Shown: positions 25,526-35,167 of the stretch, piece by piece
Numbering within the stretch: position 1 is the stretch's first letter
How the letters are laid out: the number at the start of each line of letters is the position of its first letter
Assembly: GCF_000382245.1 (NCBI RefSeq)
Contig: NZ_KB907870.1
Coordinates: 1-64,000 of the forward strand
DNA length: 64,000 nt
Direction: 5' to 3'
DNA from: Kushneria aurantia DSM 21353
Lineage (GTDB): Bacteria > Pseudomonadota > Gammaproteobacteria > Pseudomonadales > Halomonadaceae
Notes under the pieces: model-generated
The model's database searches: none
The model's input: only the letters and a program-made list of their open reading frames with translations
Told to the model about the DNA's origin: nothing
Translations under genes and position numbers: made by a program

Positions 25526-25533
<8 letters not shown>
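23653..25533 (+). CDS. dctB: C4-dicarboxylate-type sensor histidine kinase DctB
   Basis: A 626-residue membrane sensor kinase of the DctB/NtrB type. It has TM1 at about 10-28, a periplasmic double-Cache sensor region (about 35-300, including GTTIAASNWQRDDTFMGQNY and the RGYYRQAISGR core), TM2 at about 302-322, a coiled-coil, then HisKA with phosphoacceptor His404 in SINHELNQPLGAI, N-box NLIGNALQAM (about 515) and G-boxes DSGPGLS and GKGLGLGLSIS. The start at 23653 places the basic MNITRRRTRR directly before TM1; an upstream ATG (23587) is possible. Neither has a strong ribosome site. It overlaps dctD by 8 bp. The sensor resembles DctB, but the neighbouring transporter is TAXI-type, so the signal could be a different organic acid. 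Confidence 0.9.
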
Positions 25534-26914
<1,381 letters not shown>

Positions 26915-27083
26915 ACATCAAGATGGCTACCGCCATACAGCGCCGCGCTGTCTCTCCCACCGCCCGGCGCCCCGGCATGCAGCCCTTCCCGGCTTCGCCG
27001 GCATCCGCCAGCCTTATACTTTCGCCCTGGCCCGCGCCCATTCGGCGGCGTTGGCAGCGGTTTTTGCCTTCCGGCATCACCGC

Positions 27084-27132
27084 TGTGCGGATTTCCGCAC
27101 ACCCCTATCGCTCCAGAATGCGGGAATCCGCC
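27084..27132 (+). promoter_or_regulatory. Tandem upstream activating sequences, probably for DctD
   Basis: Site 1 (27084-27101) is a perfect inverted repeat with arms TGTGCGGA and TCCGCACA around TT. Site 2 (27119-27132) is a related weaker dyad, TGCGGGAATCCGCC. Their centres are 33 bp apart, about three helical turns. They share TGCGG-N4-CCGC, resembling the dyads described for rhizobial DctD. They lie about 110-150 bp before the predicted transcription start. Confidence 0.7.
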
Positions 27133-27153
27133 CGCTGATTTGACTATAGTCTC

Positions 27154-27167
27154 GCGACCAAGGTCGC
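27154..27167. promoter_or_regulatory. Perfect palindrome GCGACC-AA-GGTCGC
   Basis: A perfect 6-bp-arm dyad between the two upstream sites and the IHF site. Its sequence differs from the DctD-like dyads, so a second regulator could bind here. No further evidence. Confidence 0.4.
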
Positions 27168-27179
27168 ATTAAAAAATTA

Positions 27180-27192
27180 CAAGATATTGATT
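27180..27192 (-). promoter_or_regulatory. IHF binding site consensus
   Basis: On the minus strand AATCAATATCTTG matches WATCAANNNNTTR at every defined position. It lies in an AT-rich block between the upstream dyads and the -24/-12 element, where IHF bends DNA at sigma-54 promoters. Confidence 0.7.
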
Positions 27193-27212
27193 TTAAATAA
27201 AAATAATCGCCA

Positions 27213-27228
27213 TGGCGCAAAGCTTGCC
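27213..27228 (+). promoter_or_regulatory. Sigma-54 (-24/-12) promoter of the TAXI operon
   Basis: TGGCGCAAAGCTTGCC contains the invariant GG (27214-27215) and GC (27226-27227) with exactly 10 bp between, as TGGC-N7-TTGC. Predicted transcription start is about 27238-27240, 65 bp upstream of the ATG. Confidence 0.75.
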
Positions 27229-27304
27229 ACTACAGGGGTGTCAGGCGCACCAATGTCACCGACCGGTGCCGCTACCAGAGACACACCACAACGGAGCACC
27301 CGCC

Positions 27305-28318
27305 ATGCCCCTTCTTTCGCGCAACACCCTTGCTCTCGCCGTCGCCGCGTCCATGACCACCACTGCCGGTCTGGCCACCATCGGCGCCGCTCAGGCCGGC
27401 GACAGCGTGGATCGCAGCGACTGGCCGAGCAGTATCACCGTCGCCACCGCCAGCCAGGGCGGCACCTATTATGTCTATGGTTCCGGCTGGGCCAACCTGA
27501 TTGCCGAAGAGCTGGGCATTTCCGGCGGTGGCGAGATCACCGGCGGCCCGACCCAGAACATGGCGCTGGTACACAGCGGTGACGTGGCGCTGGGGCTGAC
27601 CACCATGGGCCCCGCCGCCCAGGCGCTCAACGGCGAGAGCCCGCTGGCGCCGGGCATGGCGATGGATAACGCCTGTGCGCTGTTCCCCATGTATGAAACC
27701 CCCTTCTCGATCGCCACACTCTCCAGCAGCGGCATCAGCAGCATCGACGAAATTCCCGACGGCGCGCGCATCGGCTTCGGTCCGGCCGCTTCCACCTCCG
27801 ACACCTACTTCCCGGAGATCCTCTCCGAACTGAATGTCGACTACGAGCGTCGCAACGGCGGCTGGTCGGATCTCGGCAGCCAGCTGCAGGACGGCCTGAT
27901 CGATGTGGTCGCCTTTGCTGCCGGCATCCCCATTCCGGCGGTCAGTCAGCTGGAGGTACAGACCGGGGTCAACTTCATCGAGTTCACCGAGGATCAGCAG
28001 CGCCAGGTGGTCGAGTCCTTCCCGGTCGCGCCGTTCGAGATTCCGGCCAGCACCTACAGCACGCTCGATCACGACCTGCGGGCGGTGTCGATGTGGAACT
28101 TCACCATCGCCAACTGCGATCTGCCGGAAGAGTTCGTCTACCAGATCGTCAAGGTGAGCATGGAGAACAACGACCGCATGCGCGATATCCACCGCAGCGC
28201 CGCCAACAGCGTGCCGGAGAACCTTGAGTACAACACCGTGCTGCCCTATCACCCGGGTGCCGTGCGCTGGTATGAGGAGAACGGCTATGAGATCGATCCG
28301 TCGCTGATCCGTCAGTAA
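27305..28318 (+). CDS. TAXI-family TRAP solute-binding protein 1
   Basis: A 337-residue periplasmic binding protein of the TAXI family, with a signal peptide (about 1-30, ending near AAQAGD). The mature part begins ITVATASQGGTYYVYGSGWANLI, the diagnostic TAXI opening, and NMALVHSGDVALGLTTMGPA is the second family block. Known TAXI ligands include glutamate-like acids and 2-hydroxyglutarate in a few species; the ligand here is unknown. The start at 27305 follows GGAG. The gene is followed by a hairpin and the fused permease. Confidence 0.93.
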   Translation: MPLLSRNTLALAVAASMTTTAGLATIGAAQAGDSVDRSDWPSSITVATASQGGTYYVYGSGWANLIAEELGISGGGEITGGPTQNMALVHSGDVALGLTTMGPAAQALNGESPLAPGMAMDNACALFPMYETPFSIATLSSSGISSIDEIPDGARIGFGPAASTSDTYFPEILSELNVDYERRNGGWSDLGSQLQDGLIDVVAFAAGIPIPAVSQLEVQTGVNFIEFTEDQQRQVVESFPVAPFEIPASTYSTLDHDLRAVSMWNFTIANCDLPEEFVYQIVKVSMENNDRMRDIHRSAANSVPENLEYNTVLPYHPGAVRWYEENGYEIDPSLIRQ

Positions 28319-28325
28319 CACGCGT

Positions 28326-28356
28326 CGCCGCCCCGGTGCGGGGCGGCGCCGTTTTT
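28326..28356 (+). terminator. Hairpin with T-run between TAXI gene and permease (attenuator)
   Basis: Perfect 9-bp stem (28326-28334 with 28340-28348, CGCCGCCCC/GGGGCGGCG), 5-nt loop, then CCGTTTTT. It looks like an intrinsic terminator placed inside an operon, 8 bp after the binding-protein stop codon. Partial readthrough would give more binding protein than permease. Confidence 0.75.
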
Positions 28357-28379
28357 CGACTCATTCGAGGTAACACACC

Positions 28380-30554
28380 ATGTCCAACCCACATAAAGAT
28401 CAGAAGCCGGAAGATGACATGATCATCGCCGATGGGGTCGACAACGACGTCGTCGAGCCGGGTCGCCGTGTCTTCTCCGGCTGGCAGTGGTGGCTGTTCG
28501 CCGCCATGGCCGTGGCCTATACCAGCTTTCATCTGATCTCGCTCAACGTCTATCCGATCGAGACCTGGACGTTTCGTATCCTGCACGTCTGCGGCGCGCT
28601 GATTCTCGGCTTTGGCCTCTATACCGGGGCGCGCTTTGCCGATGACGGCGATAAAACCTCACCGCGCTGGCTCGATGGCCTCGCCGCCGTGCTGCTGCTG
28701 CCCGCTCTCTACGCACTGGTGCAGGTCGTGCTGATGCGCCAGAGCATGGCCGGCGGCGCCATGCGCATCGACCCGGCGGTCGAGACCTGGCACTTCGGTG
28801 CGCCGCTGATCGCCGCCACGGCGGGCGCTATCGTGCTCTCCTGGCTGATCCGTCGTCCGCGTGGCAGCCTGCCGATCACCGAACTGGTGCTGATGGTGTG
28901 CGCCGCCGCCGCCTCCAGCTATCTGCTGCTGATGTTCAACTCGCCGCTGCGCGCCTCGACCGGCACCGCCTTCGCCCCCATCGGCATCAGCTGGGCGGCG
29001 ATCGCCGGCTCACTGCTGATTCTGGAGCTGACCCGTCGCGTGGCCGGCATGGCGCTGGTGGCCATCGCCGCCATTTTTATCGCCTATGTGTTCGCCGGCC
29101 CTGCCCTGCCGGGCTTTCTGAGCTATCCGGGGCTGTCGCTCAACCGCTTCTTCAGCCAGGTCTACACCGACGCCGGCGTACTGGGGCCCACCACCGCGGT
29201 CTCCTCGACCTACATCATTTTGTTCATTATCTTCGCCGCCTTCCTGCAGGCCTCGAAGGTAGGCGACTACTTCGTCAATTTCGCCTTCGCTGCCGCCGGT
29301 CGCGCGCGTGGCGGCCCGGCCAAGGTATCGATCTTCGCCTCCGGCCTGATGGGCATGATCAACGGCACCAGCGCCGGTAACGTGGTCTCTACCGGTTCGC
29401 TGACCATTCCGCTGATGAAAAAGGTCGGCTATCCCGGCCGCAGCGCCGGCGCCATCGAGGCCGCCGCCTCCACCGGCGGGCAGATCATGCCGCCGATCAT
29501 GGGCGCGGGCGCCTTCATCATGGCCGAGATCACCGGTATCCCCTACACCGAAATCGCCATCGCGGCGGTGATTCCCGCCATTCTCTACTTCGCCTCGGTC
29601 TACTTCATGGTCGACTTCGAGGCCGCGCGCAAGGGCATGCGCGGCATGACCCGCGACGAGATCCCGAAGTTCTCCAAACTGGCACGCCACGCCTATCTGT
29701 TCGCGCCCATCATCATCCTGGTGGCAGCGCTGTTCATGGGCTATTCGGTGATCCGCGCCGGCACCCTGGCGACCGCTTCGGCGGCCATCGTCAGCTGGAT
29801 TTCGCCCAACAGGATGGGGCCGGCGGCGATCCTGCGCGCTCTGCAGCTGGGCGGTACGATGTCGATCCAGATCATCGCGGTGTGTGCCTGCGCCGGTCTG
29901 ATCGTCGGCGTGATCGGGCTCACCGGGGTGGGCGCGCGCTTCTCCTCACTGCTGCTGGGACTGGCCGGCGTCAGCCAGCTGCTGGCGCTGTTCTTCGCCA
30001 TGCTGATCAGCATTCTGCTGGGCATGGGCATGCCTACCACCGCCGCCTATGCGGTCGCCGCCTCGGTGGTGGCACCGGGTCTGATCGGTATCGGTATTCA
30101 GCCGCTGGTGGCCCACTTTTTCGTGTTCTACTTCGCGGTGGTCTCGGCGATCACGCCGCCGGTGGCGCTGGCCTCCTACGCCGCGGCGGGTATCTCGGGG
30201 GACAACGCCATGGGCACCTCGGTGGCCTCGTTCAAGATCGGCCTGGCAGCCTTCATCGTGCCTTTCATGTTCTTCTACAGCCCGGCGATGCTGATGGAGG
30301 GGAGTTGGCTGCAGATCGCTCGCGTCGGCGTCACCGCCACCATGGGCATCGTGCTGCTGTCGGCCACCGTGCAGGCGTGGTTCTTCGGCCCGGTAAAGGT
30401 GTGGCAGCGGGTGGCGATGTTCTTCGGTGCGCTGTGCATGATCTACGGCGGCATCTATACCGATCTGGCCGGCATCGCCATCGCCGCGGCACTGATCGTC
30501 ATGCAGCGGCGCGGGCAGAACAGCGACAATACGCCGACAATGGCAACAACCTGA
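28380..30554 (+). CDS. TRAP transporter fused 4TM/12TM permease (DctMQ), system 1
   Basis: A 724-residue integral membrane protein in which the small DctQ-like and large DctM-like permeases are fused, as is standard for TAXI-TRAP systems. It has a charged N-terminal tail (1-35), then many hydrophobic segments. GGPAKVSIFASGLMGMINGTSAGNVV (about 310-335) and GGQIMPPIMGAGAFIMAEITG (about 365-385) are the DctM signatures. It presumably forms one Na+-coupled importer with the binding protein upstream. No DUF1850 gene accompanies this copy, unlike system 2. Confidence 0.94.
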   Translation: MSNPHKDQKPEDDMIIADGVDNDVVEPGRRVFSGWQWWLFAAMAVAYTSFHLISLNVYPIETWTFRILHVCGALILGFGLYTGARFADDGDKTSPRWLDGLAAVLLLPALYALVQVVLMRQSMAGGAMRIDPAVETWHFGAPLIAATAGAIVLSWLIRRPRGSLPITELVLMVCAAAASSYLLLMFNSPLRASTGTAFAPIGISWAAIAGSLLILELTRRVAGMALVAIAAIFIAYVFAGPALPGFLSYPGLSLNRFFSQVYTDAGVLGPTTAVSSTYIILFIIFAAFLQASKVGDYFVNFAFAAAGRARGGPAKVSIFASGLMGMINGTSAGNVVSTGSLTIPLMKKVGYPGRSAGAIEAAASTGGQIMPPIMGAGAFIMAEITGIPYTEIAIAAVIPAILYFASVYFMVDFEAARKGMRGMTRDEIPKFSKLARHAYLFAPIIILVAALFMGYSVIRAGTLATASAAIVSWISPNRMGPAAILRALQLGGTMSIQIIAVCACAGLIVGVIGLTGVGARFSSLLLGLAGVSQLLALFFAMLISILLGMGMPTTAAYAVAASVVAPGLIGIGIQPLVAHFFVFYFAVVSAITPPVALASYAAAGISGDNAMGTSVASFKIGLAAFIVPFMFFYSPAMLMEGSWLQIARVGVTATMGIVLLSATVQAWFFGPVKVWQRVAMFFGALCMIYGGIYTDLAGIAIAAALIVMQRRGQNSDNTPTMATT

Positions 30555-30817
30555 CCCGGGGCAAACCACAGGGGCCCCGCACCAGCGGGGGACCGGATTG
30601 ATAACAAACTCCGCAAAAGCATTGTGGAAACCTGGCGGAGAGGATCGGAACAGCCTGAAACGAGGGTTATTCGCCAGGGATGGCGAATTTAGCGTCCATG
30701 GAAGGATTTATAGCGCCCTCGTGGAAGGCCTTTCCGATCCGACAGCAACGCCGGAATACGCTGTCAACAGTTCTGGGGTCCCGCGCCAGCGGGGCCCTTC
30801 TCATTGGCACCACGGCG
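30555..30817. repeat. Intergenic block bounded by two similar GC hairpins, with a central palindrome
   Basis: Two similar hairpins face each other: 30573-30594 (GGCCCCGC-ACCA-GCGGGG...) behind the permease gene and 30776-30797 (9-bp stem GGGTCCCGC/GCGGGGCCC) behind the aminotransferase gene. Between them lies a perfect palindrome (30669-30688, arms ATTCGCCA and TGGCGAAT around GGGA) and the motif CCATGGAAGGATTTATAGCG. No gene is seen. The structure looks like a dispersed intergenic repeat; copy number cannot be judged here. Confidence 0.5.
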
Positions 30818-32029
30818 CTACGCAAACGACGGCTTATGGCTGGAGAGAGCGAGCTCCAGCGCCGCCACGCCGGTCGGCACATCCACCTTCAAGCCCAGTT
30901 CGCGCACGCTGGTACCCAACGCGTGCAGGGTACGAAACAGGTGATGCGAGCGGCACTGCTCGCCCATCTGACCAATACGCACGATATTGGCCCCGAAGGC
31001 CCCGGAGATTTCCACACCGTGATGCTGCGAGATGTGTTGCATCAGGTCCGTCTGTGCCAGCCCCTCGGGCAAATGAATCCCCACTACCGAATTCAGTCGC
31101 GACGGCCCGTCAATGTAGAGCTTCAATCCCAGCCCTTCGATACCGGCCTGCAGCGCTCTGGAACAGCGCAGATGTCGATCAAAGCGCCGGGGCAGGGTTT
31201 CCTGACACACCAGCCTCAGCGCCTCATGCAGTGCCAGAATGCCTGACACCGGGGCGGTATAGTGATACGACTTGTTGTACCAGAACTGGTGTGCGAGCCT
31301 GGCATCCAGACACCAGTGCGTCAGGGAACGTTCGCGCCCCTCGATCACCTGCCAGGCCCGATCGGAAAAGGCGATCAGTGACACCCCGGGAATCGAGCTG
31401 AGCCCCTTCTGACCGCCGGTAATCACGACATCCACGCCCCAGTCATCCATCTCCAGCGGCATGGTGCTCAATGTACAGACCGCGTCACAGACCACCAGAC
31501 AATCAGCCTCGGCGGCGGCCCGGCAGATCGCCGGCAGCGCATGATTGAACACGGTACTGGAGGTTTCTCCCTGTACGATGGTCAGCACGCGCGGACGGTG
31601 TGCGCGAATCGCTTCGGCAACGGCGGTCTCATCGGCAGCGCTGGCCACGCCCGCATCCATCTCCACGACGTCGCCACCGGCCCGACGGGCCATCTCTCCC
31701 AGTCGACTGCTGAAAAACCCGTTGTTGACCGTCAGCACCCGGGTACCGGGATCCACCAGGTTGATGACGGCCATTTCCATGGCCGCCGAACCGGGCCCTG
31801 CCACGCCCAGAATGTGGCGCGACTCGGTCTGAAAGACATAACGCGACATCGCCTTCATCTGTTCGATGATGCGCGCCATGGTGTCGCCCAGATGGTTGAT
31901 AACAATGCCGTTGGCCGCCGCCACCCGGGCCGGAATGGGTACAGGGCCCGCGCCCATCATGAGCAGCGGCTCATCGGGCAGGATCGCCTCCAGCGGTTCA
32001 ATCTCGGGCACCTGGTGCAGCATCGTCAT
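30818..32029 (-). CDS. Class V aminotransferase (alanine/pyridoxamine:glyoxylate or pyruvate type)
   Basis: A 403-residue PLP enzyme of the AGT/SGT/PucG/PpaT branch of class V aminotransferases. The PLP lysine lies in TGGQKGLSSIPG and the phosphate-binding GPGSAAMEMAVINL loop is at about 78-91. The N-terminal MMGAGPVPIPARV is the classic start of AGT-like enzymes. Possible substrates are alanine, serine or pyridoxamine as donors and glyoxylate or pyruvate as acceptors; not decided by sequence. ATG at 32029 or 32023 (GGAGAG lies directly before the first, so the second has better spacing). Monocistronic, with a GC hairpin downstream. Confidence 0.85.
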   Translation of the reverse strand: MTMLHQVPEIEPLEAILPDEPLLMMGAGPVPIPARVAAANGIVINHLGDTMARIIEQMKAMSRYVFQTESRHILGVAGPGSAAMEMAVINLVDPGTRVLTVNNGFFSSRLGEMARRAGGDVVEMDAGVASAADETAVAEAIRAHRPRVLTIVQGETSSTVFNHALPAICRAAAEADCLVVCDAVCTLSTMPLEMDDWGVDVVITGGQKGLSSIPGVSLIAFSDRAWQVIEGRERSLTHWCLDARLAHQFWYNKSYHYTAPVSGILALHEALRLVCQETLPRRFDRHLRCSRALQAGIEGLGLKLYIDGPSRLNSVVGIHLPEGLAQTDLMQHISQHHGVEISGAFGANIVRIGQMGEQCRSHHLFRTLHALGTSVRELGLKVDVPTGVAALELALSSHKPSFA

Positions 32030-32134
32030 CTCTCCGGCAGGGTTTCACGGCCTGCCAGTATGTTCACGAAGCGCGGCGCTTCTCAAGCGACAGTTCAGGA
32101 ACGCGGCTGTATGGTCGCGCGCGATCCTTTTGTT

Positions 32135-33388
32135 TCATCCGGTCAGCGCATAGAGCCCCAGCACCGCGCCACAGGTCAGCCAGCCCAGCAGCGCATAGGG
32201 TAGATTCCAGCGCAGCAGATCGCGCGAGCGCACCGCATAGCGCTGACTGATCGCCAGATTGCTGCCGGACAGCGGGCTGCTGCCGGTGCCCAGCGCCCAG
32301 CTCATCAGAAACATCAGCGCCAGCAGGGTGGCATCCGGCTGCAGCGGCGCGATCAACGGCGCCAGGGTGGCAATGCCGATCAGCGGATGCACCCCGATAA
32401 AGGAGAGTAATACCAGCACGCCCAGCGTCAGCCAGGCGCTCAACGCCCCGAAGCCGACCAGCGGCAGCGCGCCGGTGGACAGTGTGGCGGTGAGCGCGGT
32501 CAGGCCGGTGGAGAGCACGCCGGCGGCGAGAAACAGTGCGAACTGCGGCGTCAGCCCCGGCAAACCGTCGCGCAGTTGGCGCCGCGCGCGTTCGCGGCGC
32601 TGGCCGTTCGGCACCAGCAGCAGCGCGAACAGCGGCGATACCAGAGCGATGATGGTAACGATCGACAGCCCCGGCCAGAGGGCGTGAATAACGATCACCG
32701 CTACCGCCAATAGGCCCGGCAGCAGCAGCGCGCCGCGCTCGATGGGGTAGCCGTGAAAGGGCGTATGGGGCCTGCGAATCACGTCGACATAGTTGAGCAG
32801 CAATAGGCACAGCGCGGTGAGCACGCCCCAGGGCAGCAGCGTCAGGTAGTCAAGCCCGGGCACATAGGTGAGCGCCACCCCCATGGCGACAAAAAAGGGC
32901 GACCAGGTGGCGGCCGCGGTGAAGCCGCGACCCAGAATCAGCGTCTGGGCGCGCTCGAGGCGACCGTCGCGCTGCATCCGCTCGCCGAACACGAACACCA
33001 CCGAGAGGTTGATGGCGGCGCCGAACAGATGCGCTCCCAGCAGCGTGCCGATCAGGCTGCCATCGCGCGCGTCGTCGCGACCGGCCACCGGTGCCGCCAT
33101 GGAGAGGAAGCTGACCCCGGCGAACATGATCAAAAGCGGCTGGTTGACCACCAGGGCGTCGTGCAGGGCGCTGTCGGTGCCGCGCAGCAGCGCCAGCGCC
33201 CACAGCAGCGCACCCACGGCGAACAGGGTGCCCGCCTGGCGGCGCGAGGCGCGCGGCAGGCGGCCGAAAAGCCCCAGCGTGGCCAGCCAGCCGAGCAGCG
33301 CCGAAGGCCACAGCGGCGCGCCCAGCAGCAGGGCAGCGACGCCGAGCAGCAGCATGGCAAACAGCAGCAGGCCGGGCAGTCGTGTCAT
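32135..33388 (-). CDS. Polytopic membrane protein, permease-like
   Basis: A 417-residue integral membrane protein with about 11-12 hydrophobic segments. Features are a central glycine and serine-rich loop, ALGTGSSPLSGSNLAISQRYAV (about 370-390), and repeat-like halves, recalling ion-transporter-superfamily (CitM/ArsB/NhaD-like) carriers. I do not recognise a specific family. It starts 11 bp after the purK stop codon in the same direction and could be co-transcribed with purEK. Substrate unknown. Confidence 0.7.
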   Translation of the reverse strand: MTRLPGLLLFAMLLLGVAALLLGAPLWPSALLGWLATLGLFGRLPRASRRQAGTLFAVGALLWALALLRGTDSALHDALVVNQPLLIMFAGVSFLSMAAPVAGRDDARDGSLIGTLLGAHLFGAAINLSVVFVFGERMQRDGRLERAQTLILGRGFTAAATWSPFFVAMGVALTYVPGLDYLTLLPWGVLTALCLLLLNYVDVIRRPHTPFHGYPIERGALLLPGLLAVAVIVIHALWPGLSIVTIIALVSPLFALLLVPNGQRRERARRQLRDGLPGLTPQFALFLAAGVLSTGLTALTATLSTGALPLVGFGALSAWLTLGVLVLLSFIGVHPLIGIATLAPLIAPLQPDATLLALMFLMSWALGTGSSPLSGSNLAISQRYAVRSRDLLRWNLPYALLGWLTCGAVLGLYALTG

Positions 33389-33399
33389 GAGGCGCTCGG

Positions 33400-34515
33400 C
33401 TAGGGCCGGTGGCTCATCCGCACCTCGAACGCTCCCGGCAACAGCGCGGTCACCGCGCGCACCCGCGCCATCAGGGTAGCGTTGTCGTCAGCGACCACGT
33501 TGAGATGGGCCAGCTTGCGGCCGGCGCGGGGCGCCTTGGCGTAGCGGTGCAGATGCACGCCGGGCAGCGCCAGCAGCGCCGCCGGATCGCCCTCCTCGCC
33601 GATCACGTTGACCATGCAGGAGAGGCCGCGAGCGGCGGTATCGCCCAGCGGCAGACCGCAGACGGCGCGGATATGGTTCTCGAACTGGCTGGTGGCAGCG
33701 CCGTTCTGGGTCCAGTGGCCGGAGTTGTGGACCCGCGGCGCCATCTCGTTGGCCCAGAGTTCGCCATCGCGGGTCTGAAACAGCTCCAGCGCCAGCACGC
33801 CGACATAGTCAAGCTCTGCCAGCAGTGTTTCGATATAGCCGTTGGCGCGCGCCTGCAGGGCATCATCGATATCCGCCAGCGGCGCCATCGAGTAGCGCAG
33901 AATGCCCGCTTCGTGCTGATTTTCGGCCATCGGCCAGCAGCGCACCTCACCGTCGCGGCCGCGCACGGCGATGATCGACAGTTCGCGCACGAAGTCGACG
34001 AACGCCTCGACGATCAGCATCGAATGACCGATCTGCGCCCAGGCCTCGAAGGCCTGGTCGGGATCCTTCAGTACCGCCTGCCCCTTGCCGTCGTAGCCCT
34101 CGGTCACCGACTTGGCGACCACCGGGCAGCCCAGCTCACGCGCCGCCTCGGCCAGCGCCTCGGCGCTCTCCACCAGCCGCCAGGCGGGGGTGGGAATGTC
34201 GAGTTTCGAGAACAGCGCCTTCTCCCTGCCGCGATGCTGGCATACCGCAATGGCGCGGCTCGACGGGTAGACCGGACGCTGCTTTTCGATGCGCGCCAGC
34301 AGCGCCACCGGCAGGTGTTCGAACTCATAGGTGACGACATCGACGGCATCGATAAAGCGCTCGATGGTGGCATCGTCATCGCCGGTGAGGATGTCGCCGA
34401 TACCCGCGCTGGGCGCACCACCCGGGTCCAGCAGTGTGAAGTGCCCGCCCAGCGGCAGTCCCGCCAGCGCCATCATGCGGCCCAGCTGACCCGCACCGAG
34501 GATACCGATACGCAT
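33400..34515 (-). CDS. purK: N5-carboxyaminoimidazole ribonucleotide synthase PurK
   Basis: A 371-residue ATP-grasp enzyme making N5-CAIR from AIR, bicarbonate and ATP in purine synthesis. The N-terminal GILGAGQLGRMMALAG binds the nucleotide ligand; ATP-grasp motifs KSVTEGYDGKGQAVL (about 145-160) and ELWANEMAPRVHNSGHWT (about 245-262) are as in all PurK proteins. The start at 34515 is preferred with GGAG upstream and the MRIGILGAGQ beginning; an ATG at 34545 adds ten residues. Directly downstream of purE. Confidence 0.96.
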   Translation of the reverse strand: MRIGILGAGQLGRMMALAGLPLGGHFTLLDPGGAPSAGIGDILTGDDDATIERFIDAVDVVTYEFEHLPVALLARIEKQRPVYPSSRAIAVCQHRGREKALFSKLDIPTPAWRLVESAEALAEAARELGCPVVAKSVTEGYDGKGQAVLKDPDQAFEAWAQIGHSMLIVEAFVDFVRELSIIAVRGRDGEVRCWPMAENQHEAGILRYSMAPLADIDDALQARANGYIETLLAELDYVGVLALELFQTRDGELWANEMAPRVHNSGHWTQNGAATSQFENHIRAVCGLPLGDTAARGLSCMVNVIGEEGDPAALLALPGVHLHRYAKAPRAGRKLAHLNVVADDNATLMARVRAVTALLPGAFEVRMSHRP

Positions 34516-34575
34516 CGCCGGGCTCCGCTCTGTCTCACTGCTCATCGAATGGCTCTCCAGGGCTCGGGGGAAGGT

Positions 34576-35067
34576 TTACTGCGCCCGCGGGTCGGGGGTG
34601 TCGAGCACCTTCTGCGTCTGCTCGGCGCGGAAGGTTTCCACCGCCCTGCGCACGTCAGCGTCGTGGGTGGCGATAATCTGTGCCGCCAGCAGCCCGGCGT
34701 TGGTCGCCCCCGCTTTGCCGATCGCCAGCGTGCCGACTGCCACACCGCCGGGCATCTGGGCGATGGAGAGCAGCGAGTCGATCCCCTTGAGCGATTTCGA
34801 CTCGACCGGCACGCCCAGCACCGGCAGCGGTGTTTTGGAGGCCACCATACCGGGCAGATGAGCGGCGCCGCCGGCACCGGCGATGATCACCTCGATACCC
34901 CGCGGCGCCGCTTCGCCGGCATAGTCGAACAGCAGGTCTGGCGTGCGATGCGCCGACACGATGCGGGTTTCACACTCGACGCCAAGGCGCTCGAGCATGG
35001 TGACGGCATGCTCCATGATTGGCCAGTCCGACGTCGAGCCCATGATCACTGCCACGCGCGGCTGCAT
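34576..35067 (-). CDS. purE: N5-carboxyaminoimidazole ribonucleotide mutase PurE
   Basis: A 163-residue class I PurE, converting N5-CAIR to CAIR. The signature [17 protein letters not shown] and [13 protein letters not shown] (catalytic histidine) are present, as is [17 protein letters not shown]. The start at 35067 follows GGGGGAG; the frame is open 60 codons further but without PurE similarity. The 60-bp gap to purK shows no terminator. An inverted repeat (35109-35132) in the leader could be an operator or attenuator. Confidence 0.96.
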   Translation of the reverse strand: MQPRVAVIMGSTSDWPIMEHAVTMLERLGVECETRIVSAHRTPDLLFDYAGEAAPRGIEVIIAGAGGAAHLPGMVASKTPLPVLGVPVESKSLKGIDSLLSIAQMPGGVAVGTLAIGKAGATNAGLLAAQIIATHDADVRRAVETFRAEQTQKVLDTPDPRAQ

Positions 35068-35108
35068 GCTCGCTCCCCCTGTGTAGTCGAAAGGCAGCGA
35101 GCGTCCCC

Positions 35109-35132
35109 GCTGCGTCAAACGGAAAACGCAGC
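35109..35132. promoter_or_regulatory. Inverted repeat in the purE leader
   Basis: Perfect 7-bp arms GCTGCGT (35109-35115) and ACGCAGC (35126-35132) with a 10-nt centre CAAACGGAAA. The centre recalls part of a PurR box (ACGCAAACG...), but the match is partial. Lies 42-65 bp upstream of the purE ATG. Confidence 0.4.
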
Positions 35133-35167
35133 AGGATACCCCCTTGACTGCGGCGGTGAAAGTCCGC

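Larger units (their letters stand above)
26915..27304 (+). other. Regulatory region of the TAXI operon
   Basis: A 390-bp non-coding region. From left to right: dyad 27084-27101, related dyad 27119-27132, palindrome 27154-27167, IHF consensus 27180-27192, -24/-12 element 27213-27228, then a 76-bp leader before the ATG at 27305. The part from 26915 to 27080 shows no recognised feature. Confidence 0.7.

Noticed and set aside
35068-35167. PurR operator before purE
   Set aside because: The inverted repeat present resembles only part of the PurR consensus; kept as an unassigned dyad.
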